From Nocardioides sp. (GTDB lineage Bacteria > Actinomycetota > Actinomycetes > Propionibacteriales > Nocardioidaceae), in the NCBI GenBank assembly GCA_025924815.1, contig JAICHQ010000007.1, positions 1-64,000 on the forward strand: 64,000 bases of DNA. Reading direction: 5' to 3'. Below, in pieces: positions 34,745-42,933 of the stretch (position 1 is its first letter; each line of letters starts with the position of its first letter). Position numbers and translations under genes: made by a program. Below the pieces are notes generated by a model, which had not been told where the DNA came from, made no database searches, and was given only the letters and a program-made list of their open reading frames with translations.

Positions 34745-36073
34745 ATGTCACCGGTCACGCGACGCACTCTGCTGCAGTCGGTCACCGGTGCCGGCCTGAC
34801 CGTGGCCGGTGCGACGGAGACCCACCGCCTCGTCACGCAGCCGCGCGGCACGGGCGCAGCGGCCGACCCGGTGTTCACCTTCGCCTCGCTTCCCGACTTC
34901 TTCAACGGCGACGTCGGGGATCTGTCCGGACTGCCGACCTGGGATCTCGGCCTCAACTCGATCAACGACTCGTGGCGCGCCGCCATCGACCACTGCCTCG
35001 GAGCGATGTCGGCGCACCAGCCCGACGCCGTCTTCCTGGCCGGAGACATGGTCGAGGGCCACTGGAACATGGACGACGACGACCGCCGGATCTTCGGGCC
35101 GGTCAGCCGAGGCATCGACGCCGAGAGCATCGACATGTGCAACGCGGCCATCACGTCGGCGAGTGGCGTGTACTACCCCTTCCTGGCCGACCTGTTCTCC
35201 AGCCGCGGACTCGATCTCTACCCCGCGGTCGGCGACCACGAGATCCTCGACGACCGGAGCGGTCCGCTCAACGACCGCTGGAGCCCCTCGGGGTTCCACA
35301 AGGGCGAACCCGACAACCGCTACTACCTCGTGAAGCACTGCAAGGACGTCTGGTCGGACCACTTCACCCGGGTGGGCGGCGAGCCGCGCTTCTCACGCCG
35401 TCCCCGCGGCACGGCGTCCGAGTTCACGGCGTACGCCGTCTCGTTCGCGGACTCCCTCACCCTGATCAACGTCGACGTGTTCATGCATCACTCGCAGGGT
35501 GTCCGGCTCGGGGTCTTCCACGGCCAGCTGCGCTGGCTGCGTGACGAGATCCGACGTGCCAAGCGTCGCGGCCACACCGTCGTCGTCCAGGGGCACATTC
35601 CGGTCATGCGGCCCACGCGTTGGCTGGCCTCCGGCAAGCTGCACGTCCCGGAGGCCAGGGCCTCCGCGATGTACCACGTGCTCGACCGCGAGGGGGCCGA
35701 CGTCTACCTCTGCGGTGAGGTCCACGACAACACGGCCATCCAGCGCGACCGGCGCGCACCCGTGCAGATCAGCCACGGCTGCATCTTCCGGTACGGGTTC
35801 AGCTACCTCGTCGGTCGTCTCTACCCCGATCACCGCCTCGTGCTCGACCTCTACGAGATCCCCCTGGAGCGCGCGAGCCGCTCGACCGAGATCTGGTCGA
35901 CGGCCCGGGCCCGGCGGCAGCACACCGTGCTGGAGTTCGGCGACCCCGTCCACCGCGGACGGCTCGTGCAGCGCCACCGGGAGGTGCTCCGGCGTACGGT
36001 CAAGCTCGGCCGGTACGACGCCCGGCACGACCCCTACAGCAACCGCCTCCACAACACGACCGTCTACTTCTGA
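34745..36073 (+). CDS. Tat-exported metallophosphoesterase-like protein, copy 2
   Basis: This 442-residue paralogue of the upstream gene shares nearly every block: Tat signal TRRTLLQSVTGAGL, SLPDFFNGDVGDL, FLAGDMVEGHWN, YPAVGDHEILDD, VVQGHIPVMRPTRW, CGEVHDNTAI and SHGCIF. The two differ mostly in the signal and tail. ATG 34745 has AAGGGA 5 nt upstream. Retention of both copies with intact motifs argues for selection, perhaps for different substrates. A Ser/Thr kinase gene follows at 65 bp. Confidence 0.85.
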   Translation: MSPVTRRTLLQSVTGAGLTVAGATETHRLVTQPRGTGAAADPVFTFASLPDFFNGDVGDLSGLPTWDLGLNSINDSWRAAIDHCLGAMSAHQPDAVFLAGDMVEGHWNMDDDDRRIFGPVSRGIDAESIDMCNAAITSASGVYYPFLADLFSSRGLDLYPAVGDHEILDDRSGPLNDRWSPSGFHKGEPDNRYYLVKHCKDVWSDHFTRVGGEPRFSRRPRGTASEFTAYAVSFADSLTLINVDVFMHHSQGVRLGVFHGQLRWLRDEIRRAKRRGHTVVVQGHIPVMRPTRWLASGKLHVPEARASAMYHVLDREGADVYLCGEVHDNTAIQRDRRAPVQISHGCIFRYGFSYLVGRLYPDHRLVLDLYEIPLERASRSTEIWSTARARRQHTVLEFGDPVHRGRLVQRHREVLRRTVKLGRYDARHDPYSNRLHNTTVYF

Positions 36074-36137
36074 CGACGGCGCGTCGGCCCCGCGGCGGAT
36101 GCCCGGAGTCCGGCCCGGCGGCCGGTACCGTGAGAGC

Positions 36138-37670
36138 GTGTCCGTCCAGCCGTCCTCCGCACGCACGGTGGGCGACTACACGCTGCTCGCGCTCCTGGGT
36201 GAGGGCGGCATGGGCGTGGTCCATCTCGCGCGCAAGGCGGACGGCCCACGCGTCGCGCTGAAGGTGCTGCGCCCCCACATCGTCGGTGACGAGGAGGCGC
36301 GGCGCCGCCTGGCGCGTGAGGTGAGCTCGCTGGAGCGCATCCGGAGCCGTTGGATCGCCGAGATCGTCGACGCCGATCCCTGGGCCCCCACGCCGTACGT
36401 CGCCACCCGCTACGTCCCCGGCCTGAGCCTGCACGACCAGGTGCTGCGGGAGGGGCCGATCACCGGAGTCGACCTGCGATGGTTCGCCCGGTGCCTGGCC
36501 GAGGGGGTCGCCAGCGTCCATGCCGTCGGCGTGCTGCATCGCGACGTCAAGCCCTCGAACGTGCTCCTGGAGGGGCGCACCCCGATCCTGATCGACTTCG
36601 GCCTGGCGCGCGTGGCCGACGACCCCAAGCTCACCCACACCGGCTGGCTGCTCGGCACGCCGGGGTACCTCGCCCCCGAGATCCTGTACGGCGACGACGC
36701 GACCACCGCCTCCGACGTCCACTCCTGGGCCGCGACGGTTGCGTACGCCGGCACCGGTCACCCGCCGTTCGGTCGCGGCCCGTCGATGGCGATCATGGAC
36801 CGCGTACGTCGCGGCGAGCACGATCTGACCGGACTGCCGGCCGATCTGGGCTCGATCGTGGCGGCCGCGCTCGAGCCCGACCCGGCGCGCCGGCCGGGAC
36901 TGCGCGAGATCCTCGGCCGGCTGGGAGGCGACGCCCCGGCAGCTCCGGCACCCGTGGGGCCCGTCGCCGACGACCCGTTCACCCTGCCGCTGGCACTGGC
37001 CGCCCACGACGACTCGGTCGCGCCGACCCGGGCGTTCCCCGCATCGGGCCGCGACGTCGTCGACGACCCCGACGACTACCCCGTCGACCTGGCGCCGGTC
37101 CCCGAGCGGGCGAGCCCGGCGCTCGCGCCGCGACGCGGGCTCACCGTGCTCGCCGCCGGCCTGGTCGGCGGTGCCGCCGTCGCGGCGCGGCCCTACCTCA
37201 CCCTCGCCGTGCTGCTCGTCGGGTCGTGGTTGCTGCGCACGTGCACGGTCGTCGTCACCGCCCACGGAGACCGGCGCCGGCTTCGTGGCGCACGGTGGTA
37301 CGACGTGCTGGTGGCACCGCTGTCGGCGCCCTGGTACCTCGTGGCGGCCCTGCCCGGGGCGCTCCTGCTCGCCGCCTGGACGTTGGGCCTCGGTCTGGCG
37401 GGCGCGCTGGTGTCCTACGCGCTGGGGCTCTCGACGGCCACGTCGCTTTTCGTGACCGGTCTGTGCGTCACGGCCGGCGTGTGGGTGGGGCCGGGCGCGT
37501 CCCACGTGCGGTGGCCGGTGCGGGTGGTCGCCCACGCCGTCGCGCGCCGTACCGGACGCTGGGCGGTGATCACCGTCCTGCTGGTCGCTGCGGCAGGGTT
37601 CCTCGGCCACCAGGCCTCGCTGGGCGTCGCCTGGTCGCCGTTCGGCGAGCCGCACCTCCTGGGCCGCTGA
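36138..37670 (+). CDS. Transmembrane Ser/Thr protein kinase (PknB-type kinase domain)
   Basis: Residues about 12-270 form an Hanks-type kinase: GEGGMGVVHLA, K42 in VALKVL, HRDVKPSN with D136, DFG with D153, APE and a DVHSWAATVAYAGTGHPPF segment. A Pro/Ala/Asp-rich linker (about 275-335) precedes a C-terminal region with several hydrophobic spans (about 340-500), unlike the single span and PASTA repeats of PknB. The kinase is probably cytosolic with a polytopic sensor or anchor. The start is GTG 36138. It lies between the phosphoesterase pair and the cimA leader. Confidence 0.9.
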   Translation: MSVQPSSARTVGDYTLLALLGEGGMGVVHLARKADGPRVALKVLRPHIVGDEEARRRLAREVSSLERIRSRWIAEIVDADPWAPTPYVATRYVPGLSLHDQVLREGPITGVDLRWFARCLAEGVASVHAVGVLHRDVKPSNVLLEGRTPILIDFGLARVADDPKLTHTGWLLGTPGYLAPEILYGDDATTASDVHSWAATVAYAGTGHPPFGRGPSMAIMDRVRRGEHDLTGLPADLGSIVAAALEPDPARRPGLREILGRLGGDAPAAPAPVGPVADDPFTLPLALAAHDDSVAPTRAFPASGRDVVDDPDDYPVDLAPVPERASPALAPRRGLTVLAAGLVGGAAVAARPYLTLAVLLVGSWLLRTCTVVVTAHGDRRRLRGARWYDVLVAPLSAPWYLVAALPGALLLAAWTLGLGLAGALVSYALGLSTATSLFVTGLCVTAGVWVGPGASHVRWPVRVVAHAVARRTGRWAVITVLLVAAAGFLGHQASLGVAWSPFGEPHLLGR

Positions 37671-37759
37671 CGCCCGGTGCGTGCACGACCGGCCGCGATG
37701 CTCGGCCCGGCGGTCGGATCGTGAGATCCACCGGTCCTGTGCCGGGGCTTCGTGGCACC

Positions 37760-37795
37760 ATGGTGCGCGTGAGCACCACCATCATCATCACCTAG
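37760..37795 (+). CDS. cimA leader peptide MVRVSTTIIIT
   Basis: An 11-codon frame has three consecutive Ile codons (atc x3 at 37781-37789) plus two Val codons. It ends in TAG at 37793-37795, overlapping the 5' edge of a hairpin, and is followed by an intrinsic terminator. Such a leader would stall ribosomes when isoleucyl-tRNA is short, relieving termination before cimA, which makes an isoleucine precursor. The logic matches the end product of the gene. Confidence 0.85.
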   Translation: MVRVSTTIIIT

Positions 37796-37849
37796 CGCGT
37801 CGGCACTTCCCCGACGCGCAGACTCCTCGTCCCACGGGGGGTCTTTTTT
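37795..37849 (+). terminator. Isoleucine attenuator of cimA
   Basis: Two stems follow the leader codons. GCGCGTCGG (37795-37803) pairs perfectly with CCGACGCGC (37811-37819). GACTCCTCGT (37821-37830) pairs with ACGGGGGGTC (37834-37843) over 10 bp with two G-T wobbles, followed by six T (37844-37849). The second is a clear intrinsic terminator; the first is a likely pause or antiterminator partner. Confidence 0.88.
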
Positions 37850-37901
37850 GTTGGCCGCTCACGACCACGACCAGACCGACTCGAGCCCAGGACGGCACCG
37901 G

Positions 37902-39503
37902 ATGAGCACCCCCGCGGAGTTCCACGTCTACGACACCACGCTGCGCGACGGCGCGCAGCAGGAGGGGCTCAACCTCTCCGTCGCCGACAAGCTGACGATC
38001 GCCCGTCAGCTCGACGAGCTCGGCGTGGGGTTCATCGAGGGCGGGTGGCCCGGGGCCGGCCCCAAGGACACCGAGTTCTTCGCGCGCGCCCGCGAGGAGC
38101 TCGACCTGCGGCACGCCCGCCTGGCGGCGTTCGGCTCGACCCGTCGGGCCGGCGTACGCGCCGCCGACGACCCGCTGGTGGCAGCCCTGCGCGACAGTGG
38201 CGCATCGGTGGTGACCCTCGTCGCGAAGTCGCACTCGCGACACGTCGAGCTCGCGCTGCGCACCACGCCGGCGGAGAACCTCGAGATGGTCCGCGACACG
38301 GTCAGCCACCTGGTCGCCGAAGGACGACAGGTCTTCCTCGACGCCGAGCACTTCTTCGACGGGTTCCGGGCGGACCGCGCCTACGCGCTCGAGGTGCTGC
38401 GGACGGCGTACGACGCGGGGGCCGACGTGGTGGCGCTGTGCGACACCAACGGCGGCATGCTGCCGGACTGGGTCGGCGAGGTGGTCGCCGACGTGGTCGC
38501 GACGACCTCGGGCCGCGTCGGGATCCACTGCCACAACGACACCGGGTGCGCGGTGGCCAACACCCTGGCGGCGGTCGAGGCCGGCGCCACGCACGTGCAG
38601 GGCACGATCAACGGCTACGGCGAGCGCACCGGCAACGCCGACCTGGTCTCGGTGGTGGCCAACCTCGAGCTCAAGCTCGACCGGCCCGTGCTCCCCGACG
38701 GGCTCCTCGGCGAGGCCACGCGGATCGCGCACGCGGTCGCGGAGGTCACCAACGTGCCGCCGGCCTCGCGTCAGCCGTACGTCGGGGCCTCGGCGTTCGC
38801 GCACAAGGCGGGCCTCCACGCCAGCGCGATCAAGGTCGACCCGGACCTCTACCAGCACATGGACCCGGCGGGCGTCGGCAACGACATGCGGCTGCTGGTC
38901 AGCGACATGGCGGGCCGCGCCTCGATCGAGCTGAAGGGCCGCGAGCTCGGCTACGACCTCTCCGGCGACCGGGACCTCGTCGACCGGGTGACGGCCCGGG
39001 TCAAGGAGCAGGAGGCCCGCGGCTACACCTTCGAGGCGGCCGACGCTTCGTTCGAGCTCCTGCTGGCGGAGGAGGCCGACGGCCACCGCCCGACGTACCT
39101 CGCCGTCGAGTCGTGGCGGGTGATCACCGAGACCCTGACGCACGCGCGGCCGGGGGAGGAGGCGGTCTCGGAGGCGACCGTCAAGCTCGTCGCGGAGGGA
39201 GTGAGGTACGTCGAGACCGGCGAGGGGAACGGCCCCGTCAACGCCCTCGACCAGGCCTTGCGGCAGGCACTGGTGCAGGCCTACCCCGAGGTCGCGAAGT
39301 TCGAGCTGATCGACTACAAGGTGCGGATCCTCGACCAGGGTCACGGCACCGACGCGATCACGCGGGTGCTGATCGAGACCTCCGACGGCGAGGGCTCCTG
39401 GTGGACCGTCGGCGTCGGCGCCAACGTGATCGAGGCGTCGTGGGAGGCGCTCCTCGACGGGATCACCTTCGGCCTGCGCCGGCTCCGGAGGGCCACCGGC
39501 TAG
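37902..39503 (+). CDS. cimA: Citramalate synthase
   Basis: CimA condenses pyruvate and acetyl-CoA to (R)-citramalate, giving 2-ketobutyrate for isoleucine without threonine. The 533-residue protein has the HMGL-like/LeuA catalytic barrel: VYDTTLRDGAQQEGL, FIEGGWPGAGPKD, EHFFDGFRAD, LCDTNGG, GIHCHNDTGCAVANTL, NGYGERTGNADL, and a C-terminal LeuA-type allosteric domain (about 395-525). The FFDGFR and GWPG blocks fit citramalate synthase rather than LeuA. The isoleucine-codon leader upstream supports this role. Confidence 0.95.
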   Translation: MSTPAEFHVYDTTLRDGAQQEGLNLSVADKLTIARQLDELGVGFIEGGWPGAGPKDTEFFARAREELDLRHARLAAFGSTRRAGVRAADDPLVAALRDSGASVVTLVAKSHSRHVELALRTTPAENLEMVRDTVSHLVAEGRQVFLDAEHFFDGFRADRAYALEVLRTAYDAGADVVALCDTNGGMLPDWVGEVVADVVATTSGRVGIHCHNDTGCAVANTLAAVEAGATHVQGTINGYGERTGNADLVSVVANLELKLDRPVLPDGLLGEATRIAHAVAEVTNVPPASRQPYVGASAFAHKAGLHASAIKVDPDLYQHMDPAGVGNDMRLLVSDMAGRASIELKGRELGYDLSGDRDLVDRVTARVKEQEARGYTFEAADASFELLLAEEADGHRPTYLAVESWRVITETLTHARPGEEAVSEATVKLVAEGVRYVETGEGNGPVNALDQALRQALVQAYPEVAKFELIDYKVRILDQGHGTDAITRVLIETSDGEGSWWTVGVGANVIEASWEALLDGITFGLRRLRRATG

Positions 39504-39513
39504 CGTCGGCCCC

Positions 39514-40905
39514 GTGACCGAGCTGCGCGACCTGACCGCGCTCGAGCAGGGCGACGCGGTACGTCGTGGCGAGGTGTCGCCGCGCGAGCTCGCCGTGCAC
39601 TACCTCGAGCGGCCCGACGACGTCGGTGCGTTCGTGACCCGGACGCCGGAGCTCGCCCTGGCCCGGGCCGACGCGTTGCTGCCGGTGCCCCCGGACGCCG
39701 GCCCGATGTACGGCGTACCGACCGCGATCAAGGACCTCAACCTCACCGCCGGCGTGCGCACGACCTTCGGCTCCGCGGCGTACGCGGACTTCGTGCCGGA
39801 CGTCTCCGACGGGGTCACGCTCTCGATCGAGGCGGCCGGGATGGTCAGCCTCGGCAAGACCAACACCCCGGAGTTCGGCTCGCCCTGCTACACCGAGCCC
39901 GAGGTCGCGCCGCCCGCGGTGACGCCGTGGGACCGCACCCGGATGGCCGGCGGCTCGTCGGGCGGGGCGGCAGCGGCGGTCGCGGCCGGACTCGTGGCCG
40001 TGGCGCAGGGCTCCGACGGCGGCGGTTCCATCCGGATCCCCGCCTCGTGCTGCGGGCTGGTCGGGCTGAAGCCGACGCGCGGCCGGATCAGCGGCTGGCC
40101 GATGTACGGCGAGGTCACCGGGCTCGCCACCGGCGGCTCGCTGGCGCGCACCGTGCGCGATGCCGCCGCGATGCTCGACGTGCTGGCCGGTCGCCGGCCG
40201 GGTGACCCGTCATGGGCACCGTCACCGTCGGCTTCGTTCCTGTCGGCGTGCGACCGCCCACCCGGCCGGCTGCTGGTCGCGCGGTTCGTCGAGCCGGTGA
40301 TCGCGGACGCCGACGTCGACCCGGAGTGCCTGCAGGCATGGCAGGACGCCTCCTCCCTGCTCGAGAGGCTCGGTCACGAGGTCGAGGACATCGCGGTCCC
40401 GATGCCGCGCGAGGCGGTGCCGACCTTCGAGACCTGCTGGGCGGTGCTGACCGCGCTGTCGCCCGCACCTCCGGGGTCCGAGGCGCTGCTGCGTCCGCTC
40501 ACCCGCTGGCTCGCCGAGAAGGGACGAGCGTACTCCGGCCCGGAGTTCGGGCTCGCGCTGGGCGCGATGCGGCGGTACGCCGCCGACTGCCTGACGGTGC
40601 TCGCGCCGTACGACGCCGTGCTGACCCCGACCCTCGCCGTACCCCCGCTGCCGGTCGGTGCCCTGCGCGACGACAACGACCCGGCCGGGGACTTCGAGGC
40701 GCAGAAGGCCTTCACTCCGTGGACGTCGGCGTGGAACGTCACCGGCATGCCCGCGGTGTCGCTGCCGCTGCACCGCACAGCCGCCGGACTGCCCGTCGGC
40801 GTGATGCTCGCCGCCCGGCCGGCCGAGGAGGAGCTGCTGCTCGCGTTGTCGGCCCAGGTCGAGGCAGCCGCTCCCTGGGCCGACCGTCACCCGCCCGGCT
40901 GGTGA
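39514..40905 (+). CDS. Amidase-signature family hydrolase
   Basis: The 463-residue protein has the amidase-signature triad: K73 in GVPTAIKDL, cis-Ser S148 in AGGSSGGAAAAV, and nucleophile S172 in SDGGGSIRIPAS. Members hydrolyse amides, including indole-acetamide and aryl-acylamides; the substrate cannot be read here. GatA is unlikely because no gatC or gatB is adjacent. It starts at GTG 39514, 10 bp after cimA, and converges with the DUF2087 gene. Confidence 0.9.
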   Translation: MTELRDLTALEQGDAVRRGEVSPRELAVHYLERPDDVGAFVTRTPELALARADALLPVPPDAGPMYGVPTAIKDLNLTAGVRTTFGSAAYADFVPDVSDGVTLSIEAAGMVSLGKTNTPEFGSPCYTEPEVAPPAVTPWDRTRMAGGSSGGAAAAVAAGLVAVAQGSDGGGSIRIPASCCGLVGLKPTRGRISGWPMYGEVTGLATGGSLARTVRDAAAMLDVLAGRRPGDPSWAPSPSASFLSACDRPPGRLLVARFVEPVIADADVDPECLQAWQDASSLLERLGHEVEDIAVPMPREAVPTFETCWAVLTALSPAPPGSEALLRPLTRWLAEKGRAYSGPEFGLALGAMRRYAADCLTVLAPYDAVLTPTLAVPPLPVGALRDDNDPAGDFEAQKAFTPWTSAWNVTGMPAVSLPLHRTAAGLPVGVMLAARPAEEELLLALSAQVEAAAPWADRHPPGW

Positions 40906-40915
40906 CCGGGCCGCG

Positions 40916-41182
40916 TCAGACCTCGAACGTCCCGCCGGATCGCCAGTAGACGTTGTCCTCCCGGGTCAGGAACGAGTTGTCCACGAGGTATCGGCGCAGC
41001 GCGGCGTAGTCGGGGTGGAAGCGCTGCAGGATGTCGTTCACCTCGGCCTCGGGATAGGTCTGTCCGGGCTCGAACTGCTGTGAGAGGTGGTCGAGCACGA
41101 CGAGCAGCTTGGAGTGCTTGGTCGGAATCGTCGTGAGCCGACCGTCATCGCCGAGGAAATGGTGGAGCACCCGGTCGTCCAT
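40916..41182 (-). CDS. DUF2087 domain protein
   Basis: The 88-residue protein matches the DUF2087 pattern: LHHFLGDDGRLTTIPTKHSKLLVVLDHLSQQF, YPEAEVNDILQRFHPDYAALRRYLVDNSFLTRED, ending VYWRSGG. DUF2087 is a winged-helix-like C-terminal domain sometimes fused to ArsR-type regulators. Here it stands alone, so its role is unknown. The gene converges with the amidase gene, 10 bp apart. Confidence 0.85.
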   Translation of the reverse strand: MDDRVLHHFLGDDGRLTTIPTKHSKLLVVLDHLSQQFEPGQTYPEAEVNDILQRFHPDYAALRRYLVDNSFLTREDNVYWRSGGTFEV

Positions 41183-41245
41183 GGCTCCAGCCTAGGAGTC
41201 TCCGGCCGGGGTCGGACGCAGCACCGGCGCCACGGATCGGCCCGG

Positions 41246-42082
41246 CTACTCCGATGACCGATCGCCCGGGGCCGAGGAGTCGCGGGCCAGGCGCTCGCAG
41301 TGACGGATCAGCTCCGCTCGGAGGGGTTGGGCGCGCTCGGCGAACGCGCGCTGGTGCGCGACGTACTCCTGCTTGCCCTCCGGCGTCTCGATCTTGATCG
41401 CGGTCCAGGGCTCGCCGGTGGGGTCGAGGCGGGTGCCGGTCAGGTCGTACGGCGCCGCCCGCATGTCGACGATGCGCACGTCCCAGGCGAGCTCGAAGCA
41501 GTCGGCGACCAGACCGGAGCCGACCAGGGGTGAGAGCCGGAACGCATGCCGGTAGAGGTCCATCGTGGCGTGCAGGCATCCCGGCTGTTCGTACGCCGCG
41601 CGATCGTCCGGGCCCGGCCGTAGCGCGTTGAGCGGCTCGGCCGACGGAGTGAAGAAGCGGAAGGCGTCGAAGTGCGAGCAGCCGATCCGGTGCGACTCGA
41701 CCACCTCGTCGGTGCCGGTACCGCCGAGTCGCAGCGGCACCGGGTGCCGGGTCCGGTCGGCCCGGTGCACCATCGCCCATTCGTGCAGGCCGAAGCAGCC
41801 GAGCGTCGGGGCCCGCGTCGCTGTCGCACGCAGCAACGCGAGCGTCGACCTGATCAGCGGTCGCCGCTTCGCGAGCAGCGCGGGCGATCCCGAGGAGGGC
41901 CAGCCGGGCTGCCAGTCGAGGAGCTTGGCGGGGGAGAAGGAGTAGTAGGTGAACAGGAAGTCGTGGACCGGATGCGCAACCCCCGCACGGCGTCGCGCCA
42001 GGTGCGGCTCGACGTACGGCGCCAGCCGGGCGCGGTGGACCGCCACCCGGTCGCTCCGGTGGGTCGAGGTTGTCGAGACCAC
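41246..42082 (-). CDS. Actinobacterial protein of the family often labelled 3-methyladenine DNA glycosylase, function uncertain
   Basis: The 278-residue protein contains HPVHDFLFTYYSFSPAKLLDWQPG (about residues 37-60), GCFGLHEWAMVHR, RIGCSHFDAFRFFTP, QPGCLHATMDLYRHAFRLSP and a C-terminal ETPEGKQEYVAHQRAF. I recall this conserved actinobacterial family being annotated as 3-methyladenine DNA glycosylase, but it has no visible HhH-GPD or AlkA/MPG motif, so the label is doubtful. The His, Cys and Glu-rich conserved blocks suggest an enzyme. GTG 42082 is used; a perfect palindrome lies just upstream. Confidence 0.7.
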   Translation of the reverse strand: MVSTTSTHRSDRVAVHRARLAPYVEPHLARRRAGVAHPVHDFLFTYYSFSPAKLLDWQPGWPSSGSPALLAKRRPLIRSTLALLRATATRAPTLGCFGLHEWAMVHRADRTRHPVPLRLGGTGTDEVVESHRIGCSHFDAFRFFTPSAEPLNALRPGPDDRAAYEQPGCLHATMDLYRHAFRLSPLVGSGLVADCFELAWDVRIVDMRAAPYDLTGTRLDPTGEPWTAIKIETPEGKQEYVAHQRAFAERAQPLRAELIRHCERLARDSSAPGDRSSE

Positions 42083-42096
42083 GGATCACATGATCC
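42083..42096. promoter_or_regulatory. Palindrome in divergent promoter region
   Basis: GGATCA (42083-42088) and TGATCC (42091-42096) flank CA, a 6-bp perfect inverted repeat directly upstream of the minus-strand start at 42082 and 28 bp before the divergent GTG at 42124. It could be an operator; no regulator gene is adjacent. Confidence 0.3.
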
Positions 42097-42123
42097 ACGA
42101 CAGCGATGGATAGGCTCGGGCCC

Positions 42124-42933
42124 GTGCGCATCGCGAGGTTCAGCACGGGCGACGACCCGGCATACGGCGTGGTCACCGGCGACCTCGATGAGTTCGGCCA
42201 GCCCGCCGAGGACAGCGGCCTCGTCGAGCTGACCGGCGATCCGCTGTACGCCGGGATCCAGGTGACGCAGACCGAGCACCGGCTCGCCGACGTCAAGCTG
42301 CTGGCGCCGGTCATCCCGCGGAGCAAGGTCGTGGCGATCGGCCGCAACTACGCAGCCCACGCGAGCGAGCTCGACCACGACCTCCCCGAGGAGCCGCTGA
42401 TGTTCCTCAAGCCGAACACGTCGGTCATCGGACCCGGCGACCAGATCTTCTACCCGTCTCAGGCAGGGCGGGTCGACTACGAGGGCGAGCTCGCGATCGT
42501 GGTGGGCCGGATCTGTCGCGACGTGCCGGCGGAGCAGGCGACCGACGTGATCTTCGGCTACACCATCGCCAACGACGTCACCGCACGCGACCTGCAGAAG
42601 AAGGACGTGCAGTTCACGCGGGCCAAGGGGTTCGACTCGTTCTGTCCGCTGGGTCCTTGGATCGAGACCGACCTCGATCCGCAGGCCTTCGCCGACGGCG
42701 TGAGCATCCAGACCCACCTCAACGGCGACCTGGTGCAGGACGGTTCGACGAAGGACATGATCTTCGACATTCCGACCCTGATCGCCACCATCACCAGCGT
42801 GATGACGCTGCTGCCCGGCGACGTGATCCTGACCGGCACCCCCGAGGGTGTGGGTCCGATGAAGCCCGGCGACGAGGTCGAGGTCTCCATCGCCGGCCTC
42901 GGTGCCCTGACGAACACGGTGGTGAAGCGATGA
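42124..42933 (+). CDS. Fumarylacetoacetate hydrolase-family protein
   Basis: The 269-residue protein is a short FAH-fold hydrolase: [31 protein letters not shown], the metal-binding [49 protein letters not shown] and [10 protein letters not shown]. These Mg-dependent enzymes include acylpyruvases, oxaloacetate tautomerases/decarboxylases and HpcE-like isomerases. The substrate is unknown. GTG 42124 gives a normal family length. The stop overlaps the gltX start (ATGA), a pairing seen in other actinobacteria. Confidence 0.92.
   Translation: MRIARFSTGDDPAYGVVTGDLDEFGQPAEDSGLVELTGDPLYAGIQVTQTEHRLADVKLLAPVIPRSKVVAIGRNYAAHASELDHDLPEEPLMFLKPNTSVIGPGDQIFYPSQAGRVDYEGELAIVVGRICRDVPAEQATDVIFGYTIANDVTARDLQKKDVQFTRAKGFDSFCPLGPWIETDLDPQAFADGVSIQTHLNGDLVQDGSTKDMIFDIPTLIATITSVMTLLPGDVILTGTPEGVGPMKPGDEVEVSIAGLGALTNTVVKR

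Noticed and set aside
39514-40905. GatA subunit of Glu-tRNA(Gln) amidotransferase
   Set aside because: Although near gltX, there is no gatC or gatB, and it is a stand-alone amidase-signature protein next to cimA.
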